Shown here one piece after another: positions 24,758 to 35,950 of a stretch of DNA of 64,000 nucleotides. The number at the start of each line of letters is the position of its first letter. Within the stretch, counting starts at the first letter, position 1. The position numbers were made by a program, and so were the translations under genes. The stretch comes from Antilocapra americana (Eukaryota; Chordata; Mammalia; Artiodactyla; Antilocapridae). A model generated the notes under the pieces. That model was given only the letters and a program-made list of their open reading frames with translations. It was not told the origin of the DNA and did not search any database. Location: contig ML661799.1 of the NCBI GenBank assembly GCA_007570785.1, forward strand, positions 1,649,598-1,713,597. The letters run 5' to 3'.

Positions 24758-26545
24758 AGCTCAGAATATTAGTTTGTGGACAGTAATACATTTAAGTATG
24801 AATCCACTGGTTTGTTAGCTTTCTTTTGAGACTTTGAGCTAGGAACAGGACACCAAAAGAGGGGGCTTTGGTGGGGAGAAGAGAGAGACACATGGAGTCA
24901 TCAAATGTCAGAGTGAGAAGGAGGCTTAGAGCCCTTGATTCTAGCTGCCTTGTACTGCAGACGGGGAGAACAAGCCTAGATTTAAAGAGTCAGTCTGGCT
25001 CCCTCTTTCTGCTTCAGCCACCTGTGCCTTCCTGAGCCCTCCTGGGACCAGAATTCCTAGCCCAGCCCCAGCTGCTTCCTCAGGCGCTCTTTCCTCCTCT
25101 CACCTGTTTCTCTACAATGTCTGACCTTTGATCCTGTCCACCCGGGCTTTGCCCTCCGCCTGCTGGCCTAGGGCCACCTGCCATCCTGGTTGCCACAAAA
25201 ATCCTGTCCTCGTGTCTGTGAACCGGTTTGACAGCCAAAGTGAGGCTGGTAGTGGGGAGGATCACAGAGCTTCTACTCCCAGGCCATGCCTCCCTCTGTA
25301 GCATCAGCTCTGGGGAGCACTGACTCACAAGGCATGACTTCTTCCTCCGGTATGGACAAGAAGCCACTGAAGCCATGAGCACCTACCCCTCCCCGCTTGT
25401 GAGTCTGACCTGCCACACCTGCCTGTAGGGAGACACCTCCTTCCCCTGCTCCTCCTGCCCACCGGAACTCAGACCCATAGCTCTCCCAGGAAGGGTCTTC
25501 TGTATTCTCCAAAGACTTCCCCATCTCCCTTCTTATAGGGCCCACCCCAACCCCCAGCCCACCTAACCCAAATCAAAACCTCTCAAGACCATTTGAACCT
25601 CAGGGCAGACAGGGTGTCCTTGGGGTGGCAGACTGAGCCACAGCACACAGGCCCCTTCTTCATCCCTAGTGTGTTTTCCTCTCCCAAGTCTTGGTGAGTC
25701 AGCACCACAGGGCCACACACAAGGCTCCTATTCAGGGCTCATTTTCCTTCTGCGCTGACTTAGATCTTGGCATCTCTCTCACCCCCTCTCACTCTCTATG
25801 TGAGCCTTATTCTCAGCATGGGAAAGCTCTGCTCCCTGCCCTATTTCTCTTCAGTTTCTCGCAATACCGCCCCCTCCCCCCTAACACACACCCCCACATT
25901 CCTCATCCTTACCTTGTGGGAGTAGTCAGTCCCAGCTGGGTACAAACATGAGGTAGAACAAAGGAGAAATGTTAAACTAGTAAATCCTCACGTATTTTTA
26001 ACGGGTGTTTGTTGTTGCTGGCTCTATGCAGACCCTGAGCTATACTGAGAAGGAGACACACCTACAAACACACACCACACACACACATCCCCTGGACATG
26101 TGCTGTGCCTGCCTGTCACTGACACAGCTTACGTTTATTAAGCACTGACTCTGGGAAGCCTCATGCTAAAGGCTGGAATTTACACCCTGATGAGGGAACA
26201 AGCCTTGCCCATGTGACATCCCAGGGCACTGCCAGGTAGCAAGGGGCCTCAAGTGCCTAAGAAGTTCAGGATCTAAATAAACAGAAGGCAGAGAGACACA
26301 GGGTTGTACTGATAGGGGTATATGTATAGGTATGTAGGACCTGGGGATGGGAAGTTAGGAGCAGCAGGAAAAGTTCAGAACAAGGATTTGCCATCCTCTG
26401 TGTAAGCTTGAGCAAGAATTAACCTTGCTAGCCTTCATTTCAGCATCACTGTAATGAAGCTATGAGAAACTTCCATTGAGGTTTTCTGACAATTAAATGA
26501 GATAAAGCGCGCAAGTACATAGGACATAGTGAGTGCAGGCAGATT

Positions 26546-26757
26546 GGATTTGCCTGGTGTCTCAGATGGTAAAGTGTCTGCCTAAAATGCAGGAGGCCCA
26601 GGTTGGATCCCTGGGAGATCCCTAGAAGATCCTCTGGAGAAGGAAATGGCAACCCACTCCAGTACTCTTGTCTGGAAAATCCCATAGACGGAGGAGCCTG
26701 GTAGGCTACAGTCCATGGGGTCACAAAGAGTCGGACACGACTGAGCGACTTCACTTT
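26546..26757 (+). repeat. Bov-tA-type SINE
   Basis: Complete, 'ggatttgcctggtgtctcag' to 'gactgagcgacttcactttt', about 90 bp upstream of the CTCF-like motif at 26850. Confidence 0.92.
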
Positions 26758-26849
26758 TGGGGAATGGAGCAACTGGCGAAAGGGTCTAGAAGGGAAGCTG
26801 AGAGGTTGCCACGGGCAGCCTCGCTCTTCATTGGAAAGCTGAATCGCTA

Positions 26850-26862
26850 GCGCCCCCTGGTG
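26850..26862 (-). promoter_or_regulatory. CTCF core motif (candidate insulator/loop anchor)
   Basis: The + strand reads gcgccccctggtg; its complement CACCAGGGGGCGC is essentially the consensus core bound by CTCF zinc fingers. It lies in unique GC-richer DNA (26800-27110) between two SINEs and between the two genes. The motif is seen directly; occupancy is inferred. The motif in its usual orientation is on the minus strand, pointing toward CTTNBP2NL. Confidence 0.6.
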
Positions 26863-27136
26863 TTTCAGTCGCTAAGATTCTCTCTGCACCGAAGTCTGGC
26901 CGCACACCCACTTCCCTAGGAAAGGACCGGTCAGCGGTCTGGAAGGGACCCGCTTCAGACTGGCTGGCGTGGGCAGGGTTGTGTCCCTGCCGCCTCCTGC
27001 AGCTCAATCACCAGTCCCCTTAGGCGTGGAAGTCCAAATTCCTAGAAGGGTAGCGAACAAAAGAAATTGCCTCCTGGGGTTGCTGTGTGCCTTAACTGAG
27101 AAACTGTTAAGACTCCAAACCAGTTAAGGCATAAGT

Positions 27137-27373
27137 AAGCACTCAAAAGCGCTTCCCTGGTGGCTCAGTAGTAAAGAATCTGCTTGCCAATGCTGGAGAC
27201 GCGAATTTGATCCCTAGGTAAGGAAGAACCCCTAGAGAAGGCAATGGCAACCCACTCTTGTATTCTTGCCTGGAAAATTCCATGGACAGAAGAGCTTGGC
27301 AAATTACAGTCCATGGGGTTGCAAAAGAGGTGGACACAACTTAGCAACCAAACAACACACAAAGCACTCAGAA
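27137..27373 (+). repeat. Bov-tA-type SINE
   Basis: The element at about 27150-27360 is flanked by aagcactcaaaa (27137-27148) and aagcactcagaa (27362-27373), an almost perfect target-site duplication. Confidence 0.92.
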
Positions 27374-27393
27374 AGGATAGTTCCTAGTATTAT

Positions 27394-27577
27394 GTACTCT
27401 ATGCGACCCCATGGACTATAGTCCACCAGGTTCCTCTGTCCACAGGATTCTCCAGGCAAAAATACTGGAGTGCGTTGCCAGTCCTTTCTCCAGGGGATCT
27501 TGCCCACCCAGGGATGGAACCTGGGTCTCCTGCATTGTGGGCAGACTCTCTACAATCTGAGTGACCAAGGTGGCCCC
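27394..27577 (-). repeat. Bov-tA-type SINE, inverted
   Basis: Reverse-complement body from 'tgcgaccccatggactatag' to the tRNA-like head ending 'gagtgaccaaggtggccc'. With the + strand copy just before it, it forms an inverted pair about 20-35 bases apart. Confidence 0.9.
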
Positions 27578-27675
27578 TAATAGTAGGTGATCTCCTACTC
27601 CTAATTACCTCCTAGTAGTGGGTGATCTACTATTACCTAATAATACTATCTGATAATACCTCCTAATAGTAGGTG
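27576..27675. repeat. Degenerate short repeat of 'taatagtaggtgatct'
   Basis: Three related phrases (taatagtaggtgatct, tagtagtgggtgatct, taatagtaggtg) recur over 100 bases, with 'cctactcctaattacctcc'-like spacers that partly complement them. The last copy served as target for the Bov-A2 insertion that follows. Confidence 0.6.
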
Positions 27676-27936
27676 CTGCTGCTGCTGCCAAGTTGCTTCA
27701 GTCGTGTCCGACTCTGTGCGACCCCATAGACGGCAGCCCACCAGGCTCCCCCGTCCCAGGGATTCTCCAGGCAAGAACACTGGAGTGGGTTGCCATTTCC
27801 TTCTCCAATGCGTGACAGTGAAGTCGCCCAGTCGTGTCTGACTCTTAGCGACCCCATGGACTGCTCCTCCATCCATGGGATTTTCCAGGCAAGGGTACTG
27901 GAGTGGGGTGCCATTGCCTTCTCCGAATAGTAGGTG
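27665..27936 (-). repeat. Bov-A2 SINE (dimeric), inverted, with target-site duplication
   Basis: The element at 27676-27925 starts with the CTG triplets that are the reversed AGC tail. It holds two BovA units ('cgaccccatagacggcagcc' and 'cgaccccatggactgctcc') joined by 'caatgcgtgacagtgaagtc'. It is flanked by a perfect 11-bp duplication aatagtaggtg (27665-27675 and 27926-27936). Confidence 0.95.
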
Positions 27937-28229
27937 ATCCATAACGATTTGTTACACAGGGGTCAGGATGACTCTATCCACACATATTTGTATATTCATT
28001 CGTCCATTTAATTATGTTTCAGAAATGTCTTGCTCCTCTATACAGTTTATGCTGGGGTGGGTGGGGGGGGAAATAAACCTTAATAAGCCAAATAAATGAG
28101 CAAGAGACAGCACTCTGTAGGAGGAAAACAAAGAGATTTCATTTGTTCAAACATCCACACACTAGCTCCTACTAGGTAGAACACACTGACTTAGGCCCTG
28201 GGATAGACAAATAATAAGTTTACAAGGCC

Positions 28230-28545
28230 TTAGGGGTTTAAAATGATGGCGCAAGAGACAGCACATGGTATCATGCCAACTATGATAAAAATAGGAAGCC
28301 ACTCTCAAGACTTTCTAGAGGGACCACATTCTATGGAATGTGTATCTCCCAGGGCCTCTCACCTTCTGAGATGGCACATGCTCTTCTCCAGAGTGTGTCT
28401 CTCAGTAAATCTATTTCTTACCTCTCGCTTTGCCTCTTGCTGAATTTCTTCTGTATGAGAAATAAAGACTCTGCATCTCAGGAAGTCCTGACGCTGGTTT
28501 CACTTGCTCCTACAGTGCTGACCCTGCCACTGGCTGGCACTTCAG
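28230..28545 (+). repeat. LTR-like repeat, part 1
   Basis: C/T-rich 'cttacctctcgctttgcctc' followed by AATAAA at 28461-28466 and 'aggaagtcctgacgctgg' resembles the R/U5 end of a ruminant endogenous-retrovirus LTR. No retroviral reading frame is seen. Confidence 0.35.
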
Positions 28546-28619
28546 ACCTGCATTCATGTGAAATGCTGGGCTCAACACTTCAGCTCCGTGGCCCATGTGC
28601 AGAGACACCTCCCCAACAC

Positions 28620-28855
28620 ACACTGTCATTCAAGATGGCGACAGTAGGCCACACGCAGAGATGTGCACCCAGGCACTGCGAGATCTCCAGTGGGCTCTGG
28701 GAGAGCACAGCTGCACCAGGCTTGTGAGAACTCGCCCCTCTCTGCTGACAAGATCCTTATAAAACAGCCCTACTGAGGGTCTTTCGGGGAGATCTTGTAC
28801 CCAGGAGTACTAGCTCACAACTCTCCATTCTTTGTTCAAAGAATAAAGCTTGAAA
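28620..28855 (+). repeat. LTR-like repeat, part 2
   Basis: TATAAAA at 28758-28764 and AATAAA at 28842-28847, about 84 bases apart, with 'gagggtctttcggggagatc' between, gives a U3/R promoter layout. It may be a second LTR or a continuation of the element at 28230-28545. No internal viral genes are visible. Confidence 0.45.
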
Positions 28856-29138
28856 AATAAATAAAATAAAAATAGGAATAGGCTGTGTTGACACAATTAA
28901 CCCCCAGGGGAGTCAGGAATGGACTCATAGAGGAAATGACACCCGTCCTGGTCTTGAAGGAGGGGTAGCTGCTCCCAGGAGAAGTCAGTGAAGCGTATTC
29001 CAGGTAATGAGAACAACAGATGCAATGCACCAAGCTGCCAGCCTGCATGCTGGGAACTCTGGGGTAGGAGTGCGGATCTGGAAAAGTAAGTGAGTTCAGG
29101 AAAAGGCAAAACCTGCCGAGGGAAAGAATTTCAACTCT

Positions 29139-29344
29139 GGGATTTCCCTGGGGGCTCAGACGGTAAAGCATCTGCCTACAATGCGGGAGACCCTGGTTCC
29201 ATCCCTGGGTCAGAAAGAGCCTCTGGAGAAGGAAATGGCACCCCACTCCAGTACTCTTGCCTGGAAAATCCCATGGATGGAGGAGCCTGGTAGGCTACAG
29301 TCCATGGGGTCAAAAAGAGTCAGACACAACTGAGTGACTTCATT
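29139..29344 (+). repeat. Bov-tA-type SINE
   Basis: Complete copy from 'gggatttccctgggggctca' to 'actgagtgacttcatt', about 240 bp upstream of the candidate distal WNT2B exon. Confidence 0.92.
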
Positions 29345-29580
29345 GTGGTCAGCCACAGGGAGCCTGAACTGAAGCAGTATCTTGAGCAGAGGCAGATTTA
29401 CCATGAAGTTAAGCTTCAAGGACTATCATTGGTACAGCCCCCTCCAGACTTAAAGAGCCCAAGCAATGTGTTCATATGGTCAAATGTTTTTATAAAACTT
29501 GCTAAAGTAAGATATTTTAATTGTAGTCAGTTAAGACTGCTGTCTCTCTTAACTCTGGCATCTATATCACACTTTCTTCT

Positions 29581-29633
29581 ATATTGGGTAATCTTGGAGT
29601 GGTGATCAAAACATTTTGGGAATTCAGCTAAAG
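29581..29633 (+). pseudogene. WNT2B: Candidate relic of the distal alternative first coding exon of WNT2B
   Basis: The frame from 29581 reads I-L-G-N-L-G-V-V-I, closely matching the start of the shorter human WNT2B isoform as I remember it (MLDGLGVVAISIFGIQLK). The next bases ('acattttgggaattcagctaaag') match the rest once a small insertion/deletion is allowed. The segment ends at a perfect AAG/gtaagt donor (29634). It sits between CTTNBP2NL and the main WNT2B promoter, where human has its distal promoter. Here the initiator is ATA, a codon is missing after GVV, and the frame meets TAA at 29629-29631. As coding sequence it looks broken, though it could still be a noncoding 5' exon. The claim depends on memory of the human isoform. 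Confidence 0.4.
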
Positions 29634-29819
29634 GTAAGTTGAATAATGGGTTATTTTTGAGTAAAATATATTTATGCGGTTTGCAGTCACTTTCATGTAT
29701 AGTTGAGTTTTTGCTAGTTATGCCAGTGTAGGAATGGCTTCCAGGAGTGGCCCTATCACTGTGCTTCCTCACCTTGCAGGAGATGACATGAAGGAGAAGC
29801 ATCAAAGGTTATATTGCTA

Positions 29820-29876
29820 TGGATCTCCCATATTGTCGGCAGATTCTTTACCGTCTGTGCCACCAGGAAAGCCCAT
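29820..29876 (-). repeat. SINE head fragment, inverted
   Basis: 'gcagattctttaccgtctg' and 'gccaccaggaaagccca' are the reverse complement of the Bov-tA tRNA-like head only. Confidence 0.75.
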
Positions 29877-30917
29877 ATCTTATAGCACCTGACTCTAAAA
29901 GTAAAATCTGAAATGGAGGACAATGTTTTAAATGTATGAAGTCAGAAGTTGGTCTCTAGAAAATTCCTCCAGTTATTGGATATGGACAATTAAAATCTCA
30001 TCAATGCTAGTCAAAACAAAATTTCCCTTTTTTCAGGAAAATATTTAATAATGCAGTATATACAACTAAAAATACATCATAGATATGAAGATATAATTTG
30101 AGTAGGAAAACAAAATATGTTTTTCAAATTTTTAGAGAATTCTGCTTCTGACCAAGATGGAATAATAGCAACTATTACTTTCCCATCTAAAACAACTAAA
30201 CACTGGGCAAAATATATCAAACAACAATTTTCAAGAGATTGGATATCAGGCGACAAAGAATAGAGATGGAAAACAAATGAAGTGAGTCCTCTGATTGACT
30301 GAGCAGTGAAAAGGGGATCAAGGTATGCCTGGCAATCTGCCTAAGTAGAGGAGATGAAGCTGATAGCTGGGAGAGAAGATAAGACAGCTGCAATGAGAGG
30401 GATGTCCAGAGATCTTCAAAGGCTTTCTCTGGATCTTCAACTGAGTACTAATCAGTATATGGATGTGAGGAAAGGATCAAAGGCCAATGAGAGAACCACC
30501 CAAAGGATCAGAGGCAACAGTACTCAGATCTCTCAAGAGACTGTGAGTAGTTTTTGTTCTCACTAACCAGAATGACAAATCTCATAATTAATGGAACATG
30601 AGATAGAGTATTCAGTTAGAAGGGTTTTGTCTCTATAGTGGGCCAAAATTAGCCCTAGACTAAATTCTGTTCTGCTCCTGCCTTATAAGTTTACAAGAAA
30701 GACTCAAAAGGGTAAACTATTTCTGAATAACTATGTCCCAAAACAAAGCTCAAGAATGTGTATAGGAAGACAAAAATACTTTCACCCAAAAAGCTAAAAT
30801 CACAATAAAAAAGCATCTAGTCAAAAATTACCAGGCGCACAAAGAAGCAGAAAAATTTGGACCATAACTAGGAGAAAAAACAATCAATTGGAAATTAATC
30901 AAAAATGACATGATGGT

Positions 30918-31018
30918 AGCCCTGGTAGTCCTGTGATTTGGCCTCTGAGCTTCCACTGAAAAGGGCACAGGTTCATTTAGGGAACTAAGACCCCACGTGC
31001 TGCAAGATGCAGCCCCAA
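30918..31018 (+). repeat. CHR-type SINE in L1
   Basis: 'tagccctggtagtcctgtga' through 'ccccacgtgctgcaagatgc'. Diverged, directly followed by another SINE. Confidence 0.75.
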
Positions 31019-31023
31019 AATCT

Positions 31024-31240
31024 GGGCTTCCATGGTGGCTCAGTGGTAGAGAATCTGCCTGCCAATGCAAGAGATGCAGGAGAGATGGGTTTGATCTCTG
31101 GGTTGGGAAGATCCCCTGGAGAAGGAAATGGTAACCCAATCCAATATTCTTGCCTGAAAAATCTCATGGACAGAGAAACCCGGCAGGCTATAGTCCATGG
31201 GGTTGCAAAGAGCAGACACAACTGAGTGAGCACACACGCA
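31024..31240 (+). repeat. Bov-tA-type SINE in L1
   Basis: 'gggcttccatggtggctcag' to 'cacaactgagtgagcacac', with a duplicated 'agatgcaggagagatg' stretch in the body. Confidence 0.9.
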
Positions 31241-33179
31241 TGCTCACTTATCATATTAAAACAGGAATACATATTACTATATTCCTAATGTTTACGAAGA
31301 CAGAGGAAAGATTGAGTTTGTTAATATGAGACACGAAAGATAAAGAAAAGACCTAACTCAGACTTCTTGAAATGAAAACCACACTATCTAAGATGAAAAA
31401 AAAAAAAAAACCCACTGGATGGTAGTAATAGAAGATTACACACTATGGAAGAAATACTTGAAAAAAATAGCAATAAAAAACTAATAATGAAACATAGAAC
31501 ATAAAAAAAGACTTTTAACAATGAACAGAACATTAGTGTGCTTTGGTACAAATTAAAGTTACATAAAATAAATGTAATTTAAGTCCCTGAAGGAAAATAT
31601 TTTAACAAATGATAGCTAAATTCTTTCAAATATGATAAAAATGAGAACCCCAAGCACAGGAAACATGAAGAAAACTACACACAAGAACATCATATCAAAT
31701 TGTTTAAAACAAAGAATAAAAATCTTCTAAACAAGCAGAAGGAAAAGACCATATTCTATGCAGATGAACAAGGATAAGAATTAAAGCAGAATTCTCTTTG
31801 ATAACAATACAATCCTGAAGACAGTGGAGTAATAGCTTTAGAGTACTGAGGAAAAAACTGTCAACCTAGAATTCTATACCAGGTTTAAAAAAAAAGACTT
31901 TCAAAGCAAAGCCAAAATAAGAGATTTATCTCAAATACGCACAATCTGAAAGACCTCTTCACCAGCAAATCTGCAATACAGAAACACAAATTCCTTTAGC
32001 TATACAAGGCAAAAGGAAAATGAAGAGCACTAGAAATGGTAACTGTGGGTAAATTTGAAATATTATTTTTCTTATTCTTTAAATCTCTTTAAAATTTATA
32101 ACAATGCATTGTAGGGTTTATAAAATATGCGGAAGTAAAATGTATGACAACAACAGCACAAAGACAGAGAGGATAAAGTAGGATTCTTATACGATGTGTG
32201 AATCAGTATGATACATGGGGAAGTATGTGATAAGTTAAAGCAATCTCTAAGAAGCAAAACAAGATGAATGAGATAAAAATGGAATCATAGCAACTGGAGA
32301 GATACTGCACGGACAAGATCAGTCATGGGGGTGTGGGCACAGATGCTGCTCGGCATGTGGGACATCAGAACCATGCAAGCCCTACACTTCTGTTACCAAT
32401 GGTCTGTCCCAAGGGGTCAGAAAATTTCCACCCCAGTGAGGATGTCATTCAGAACTTTGGGCCTTTGGAAAGAGAGAACAGGCTGAAGAGGAAGGATAAA
32501 TCCAAACCAAGACTAAAGAACAACTGACAGCCTTGAAGAACACCATGAAGATGAGATCACTCATCATATAAAGGAGACTGAGCACCTGCAGAGATATACT
32601 GAATAGCACAAGAAAGGAACACAGAAACTAAAACATGATCATGATGATGAAGTATACGCAGTTCCCCACAAAATAGCTACGTATCACTGCCCGCTTCTAT
32701 GTAGACATAGTTCTGGTCCCATTAATATCTTTCTCTGTGCTGTCAACAGATTATAATAACTTGTCATCAGCGAAAAAAAGGTAATTATAAAAAATAATCC
32801 AGAAAGAAAAGGGGAGGAGAGAGAAGAGATAATAGACAAATAGTAAGATTGTTGATTCAAAACCAACCATCTCAATAACCACATGAAATATAAATGATCT
32901 AAACAATCTAATTAAAGGAAGAGATTGCCTGTAAAAAAAGCAAGACTCAAATACATGCTGCCTACAAGAAATCTGCTTTAAATATAAAGACAAAAATAAG
33001 GGAAATTGTTACACAAGTCTCCAACCAAATGGAGCAGAATCCATGTTTTATTTTTAGCGCACACAGAACATGTATTATGATAGACCATTAAAATGTCTCA
33101 ATACATTTAAAAGAATTTAAATCATACAAAGCATATTTTCTGACTATGTTGGAATTAAATCAGAAGTTAATAACAGAGG

Positions 33180-33288
33180 GAGTTCCTTAATCCTAGTGGT
33201 TAGGATTCTGGGATTTCACTGCCGTGCCTGGGTTCAGTCCCTGGTTGGGGAACTGAGATCCCACATGCCAGCTACCATGGCAAAAACA
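33180..33288 (+). repeat. CHR-type SINE in L1
   Basis: 'gagttccttaatcctagtgg' to 'gatcccacatgccagctacc'. L1 ORF2 text resumes right after an AATAATAATGATA tail. Confidence 0.85.
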
Positions 33289-34755
33289 ATAATAATGATA
33301 ACAGAAAGATCTCTGGAGAATCCCCAAATATTTGGAAAATAACACAATTCTAAATAATCCATGGGCAATAAGGAAATCAGAGAAAATTAGAAACTACTTG
33401 TAAATAAATGAACATGAAAGCACAATGTATCAATTCTTGTGGGATACAGATAAGGGAGTATGTAGAGAGAAATTTATAACATTAAATATCTACATTTAAA
33501 AAAAGGATTAAAGTTGGTTAAGCAGAAATACATAAGTAGAGGAAAAGGAACTGCAGAAATCAATGAAATGGAAAACAAAAACAATAGAGAAAAACCAATG
33601 AAACCAAAGGCTGGTTCTTTAAGATCAATAAAATTGACAAACCTCTAACCAGAGTAATTAGGAATAAAATAGAAAACACACAAATGGCTAACATCAGGAA
33701 GGAGAGGTGCTATCATTACAGAGTGCACAGATTTTAAAAGAAGAATAAGGAATATTACAAATTTTATATCAATAAATTTAATGACTTATATGAAATGACC
33801 AAATTCCTTGAAAGACACAAATTAGACACAAATTACCTGAAGAAGAAATAGGTAACCTGAACAGCCCCACACCTACGAAAGAAACTGATTTCTTAGTTTA
33901 AAGCTTTTCTTCAAAAGAAACTCAAGGCCCAGACCCAGATAGTTTCATTTATGAATCCTACGAGCATTTAAAGACACAAAATACTAATTCTACAGAAATT
34001 TCTCCAAAATATTGAGGAGATAGACCACTTTCCAACTCATTCTATGAGACCAAGCAGTAACATGACCAAGAAAGCTGCAAACCAACTTCCCTCATGAACA
34101 AACATTCAAAAAAATCTTAATAAAATTTTATCAAATCAAATCTAATAGTATATAAAAATACAATACATAATAACCAAACAACCATAATGAGGTTTATCTC
34201 AGGAATGTAAGATTGGTTTAACATTTGAAAACCAAGCAATGTAATTCACCATATTAACAGTTCAAAAAATAAAAACTATATGATCAATGTCAGTATTCCC
34301 AGGTGGTATAATTCTGGTGATAACTGATTCCACCAATGAAGAATTTCCTGACCAACATCATTGAAGATTACTTAAAATTTTCAAAGGCTTATGAGCCCAA
34401 GTTTGTTGCTGAATATATTTATTGAATGCATCTTCTGGAAAAGTAAGTTTAATACAGTTTACTCTCAATGAAAAAAATAGATTTTTGAAATGTATCTGTT
34501 GTATTGAATAATTATAAATAAATAAATCCAATGTCTGATGCAATAAAAAGCATTTGGTTTTGAGGAAAATAAATGCAGATTTTTAGTGAAAAATAGATTC
34601 AGAAAAAAGCATCTAACAAAATCCAACATCCATTTCAGATAAAAACTCAGCAAACTAGAAATAGAAGGGAACATCCTTAATCTAAAAGTGGACATCAAAG
34701 AAAAAACCTACAACTTACATCAAATTTAATCATAAAAGACTAAATACTTTTCCCT

Positions 34756-35004
34756 AAGATTAGGAATACGTCTAGATCTTTAGGCTCAGGTGGTAAAGAA
34801 TCTGCCTGCGATGCGGAAGACCTGGGTTTGATCCCTGGGTCAGGAAGATCCCCTGGAGAAGGAATAGGCTACCCACTCCAGTATTCTTTCTTGGAGAATT
34901 CCATGGACAGAGGAGCCTGGTGGGCTACAGTCCATGTGGTCGCAAGAGTCAGACCCAACTGAGTGACTAACACTTTCACTTTCACTTTTTAAAGATTAGG
35001 AATA
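34756..35004 (+). repeat. Bov-tA-type SINE in L1 with target-site duplication
   Basis: The element (34769-34991) is flanked by a perfect 13-bp duplication aagattaggaata (34756-34768, 34992-35004). L1 sequence is continuous across the insertion. Confidence 0.95.
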
Positions 35005-35203
35005 GGGCAATAGTGCCTCCTTTTACCACTTTTCTATTCAAATATTATATTGGAGGTATTAGCCAGTGCACTAAAGCAAGAAAAAGACATAAATGCATTC
35101 AACTTGAAAAGGGAGGAATAAAATTGCATTTATTTCTAGAAAACATAACTGTCTAAGTAGAAAATCTAATGGATTCTATTTTTCTTTAAAAAGTTCCCGG
35201 AGG

Positions 35204-35320
35204 GACTTTCCTGGTGGTCCAGTGGTTGAGCCTCTCTGCTTCCACTGAAGTGGGTGTGAGTTCGATCCTTGGTCAGGGAACTAAGATCCCACATGCCATG
35301 CAATCCCGCCCCCTAAAAAG
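35204..35320 (+). repeat. CHR-type SINE in L1
   Basis: 'gactttcctggtggtccagt' to 'aagatcccacatgccatgca', then the L1 text continues ('gctaccagaactaataagtg'). Confidence 0.88.
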
Positions 35321-35950
35321 CTACCAGAACTAATAAGTGAATTTAGCAAAATTACAAAATAGATCATTTGTATTTATACTAGCAATGGAGATGGTAATGA
35401 ATAAATAGTACCATTTATAATAGCATCAACAACATGAAATACTTAAGGATAAATCTGACCAAAAAATGTGCAAGACTCACACACTGAAAATGACAAAACA
35501 TTGCTGGGAGAAACTGAAAAAGAAATCGAAGACATGTGATTCCCTGTATTTGTTGCGGCATTATTTACTATAGCCAAATACTGCATGATCTCACTTACAT
35601 GTGGAATCTGAAATCAAAACTAACAAACACACAAGAAAACCGAACCAGAGTCACTGGTACAGAGAGCAAAGGGCTGGTTGCCAGAGGGGAGAGGAATGGG
35701 GGAAAGGGAGAGATAGGTGAGGGAGATTAAGAGACATCAACTTTTAGTTACAAAATAAACAAGTGTGTGTATGAAACGTACAGTTGGGAATACAGTCAAT
35801 AATTATGCCATATCTTTATATGGTGACAGATAGTAACTAGACTTATCATGGTGACCATTTTCCAATGCATAGAAATACTGAATCACTGTTATGCACCAGG
35901 AACTTATACAGTATTGTAGGTCAACTGTACTTCAAAAACAAAAACAAATC

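Larger units (their letters stand above)
20701..26545. other. Intergenic DNA after CTTNBP2NL
   Basis: No protein-coding gene is supported. It carries the SINE and BovB pieces listed, a poly-C run near 24072-24090, and an ancient MIR/L2-like stretch near 24370-24500 ('actgaggcccaggacattgctcaagg'). A minus-strand open frame at 22677-23009 with splice-like borders is discussed as a finding. The stretch 24760-26040 is moderately GC-rich and unique, and I recognise nothing in it; 26040-26100 is CA-rich. Confidence 0.7.
30130..35950 (+). repeat. Decayed, nearly full-span ancient L1 element
   Basis: L1 phrases occur in order on the + strand: a 5' part ('ctaaaacaactaaacactgggc', 'gtcaacctagaattctatacc'), ORF2 endonuclease-side and RT-side DNA ('ctgcctacaagaaatctgct', 'aaaggctggttctttaagatc', 'caccatattaacag'), then a 3' UTR ('tactgcatgatctcacttac') near 35950. 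All frames are broken. It is interrupted by five ruminant SINEs (30918, 31024, 33180, 34769, 35204), so it predates them. Confidence 0.8.
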
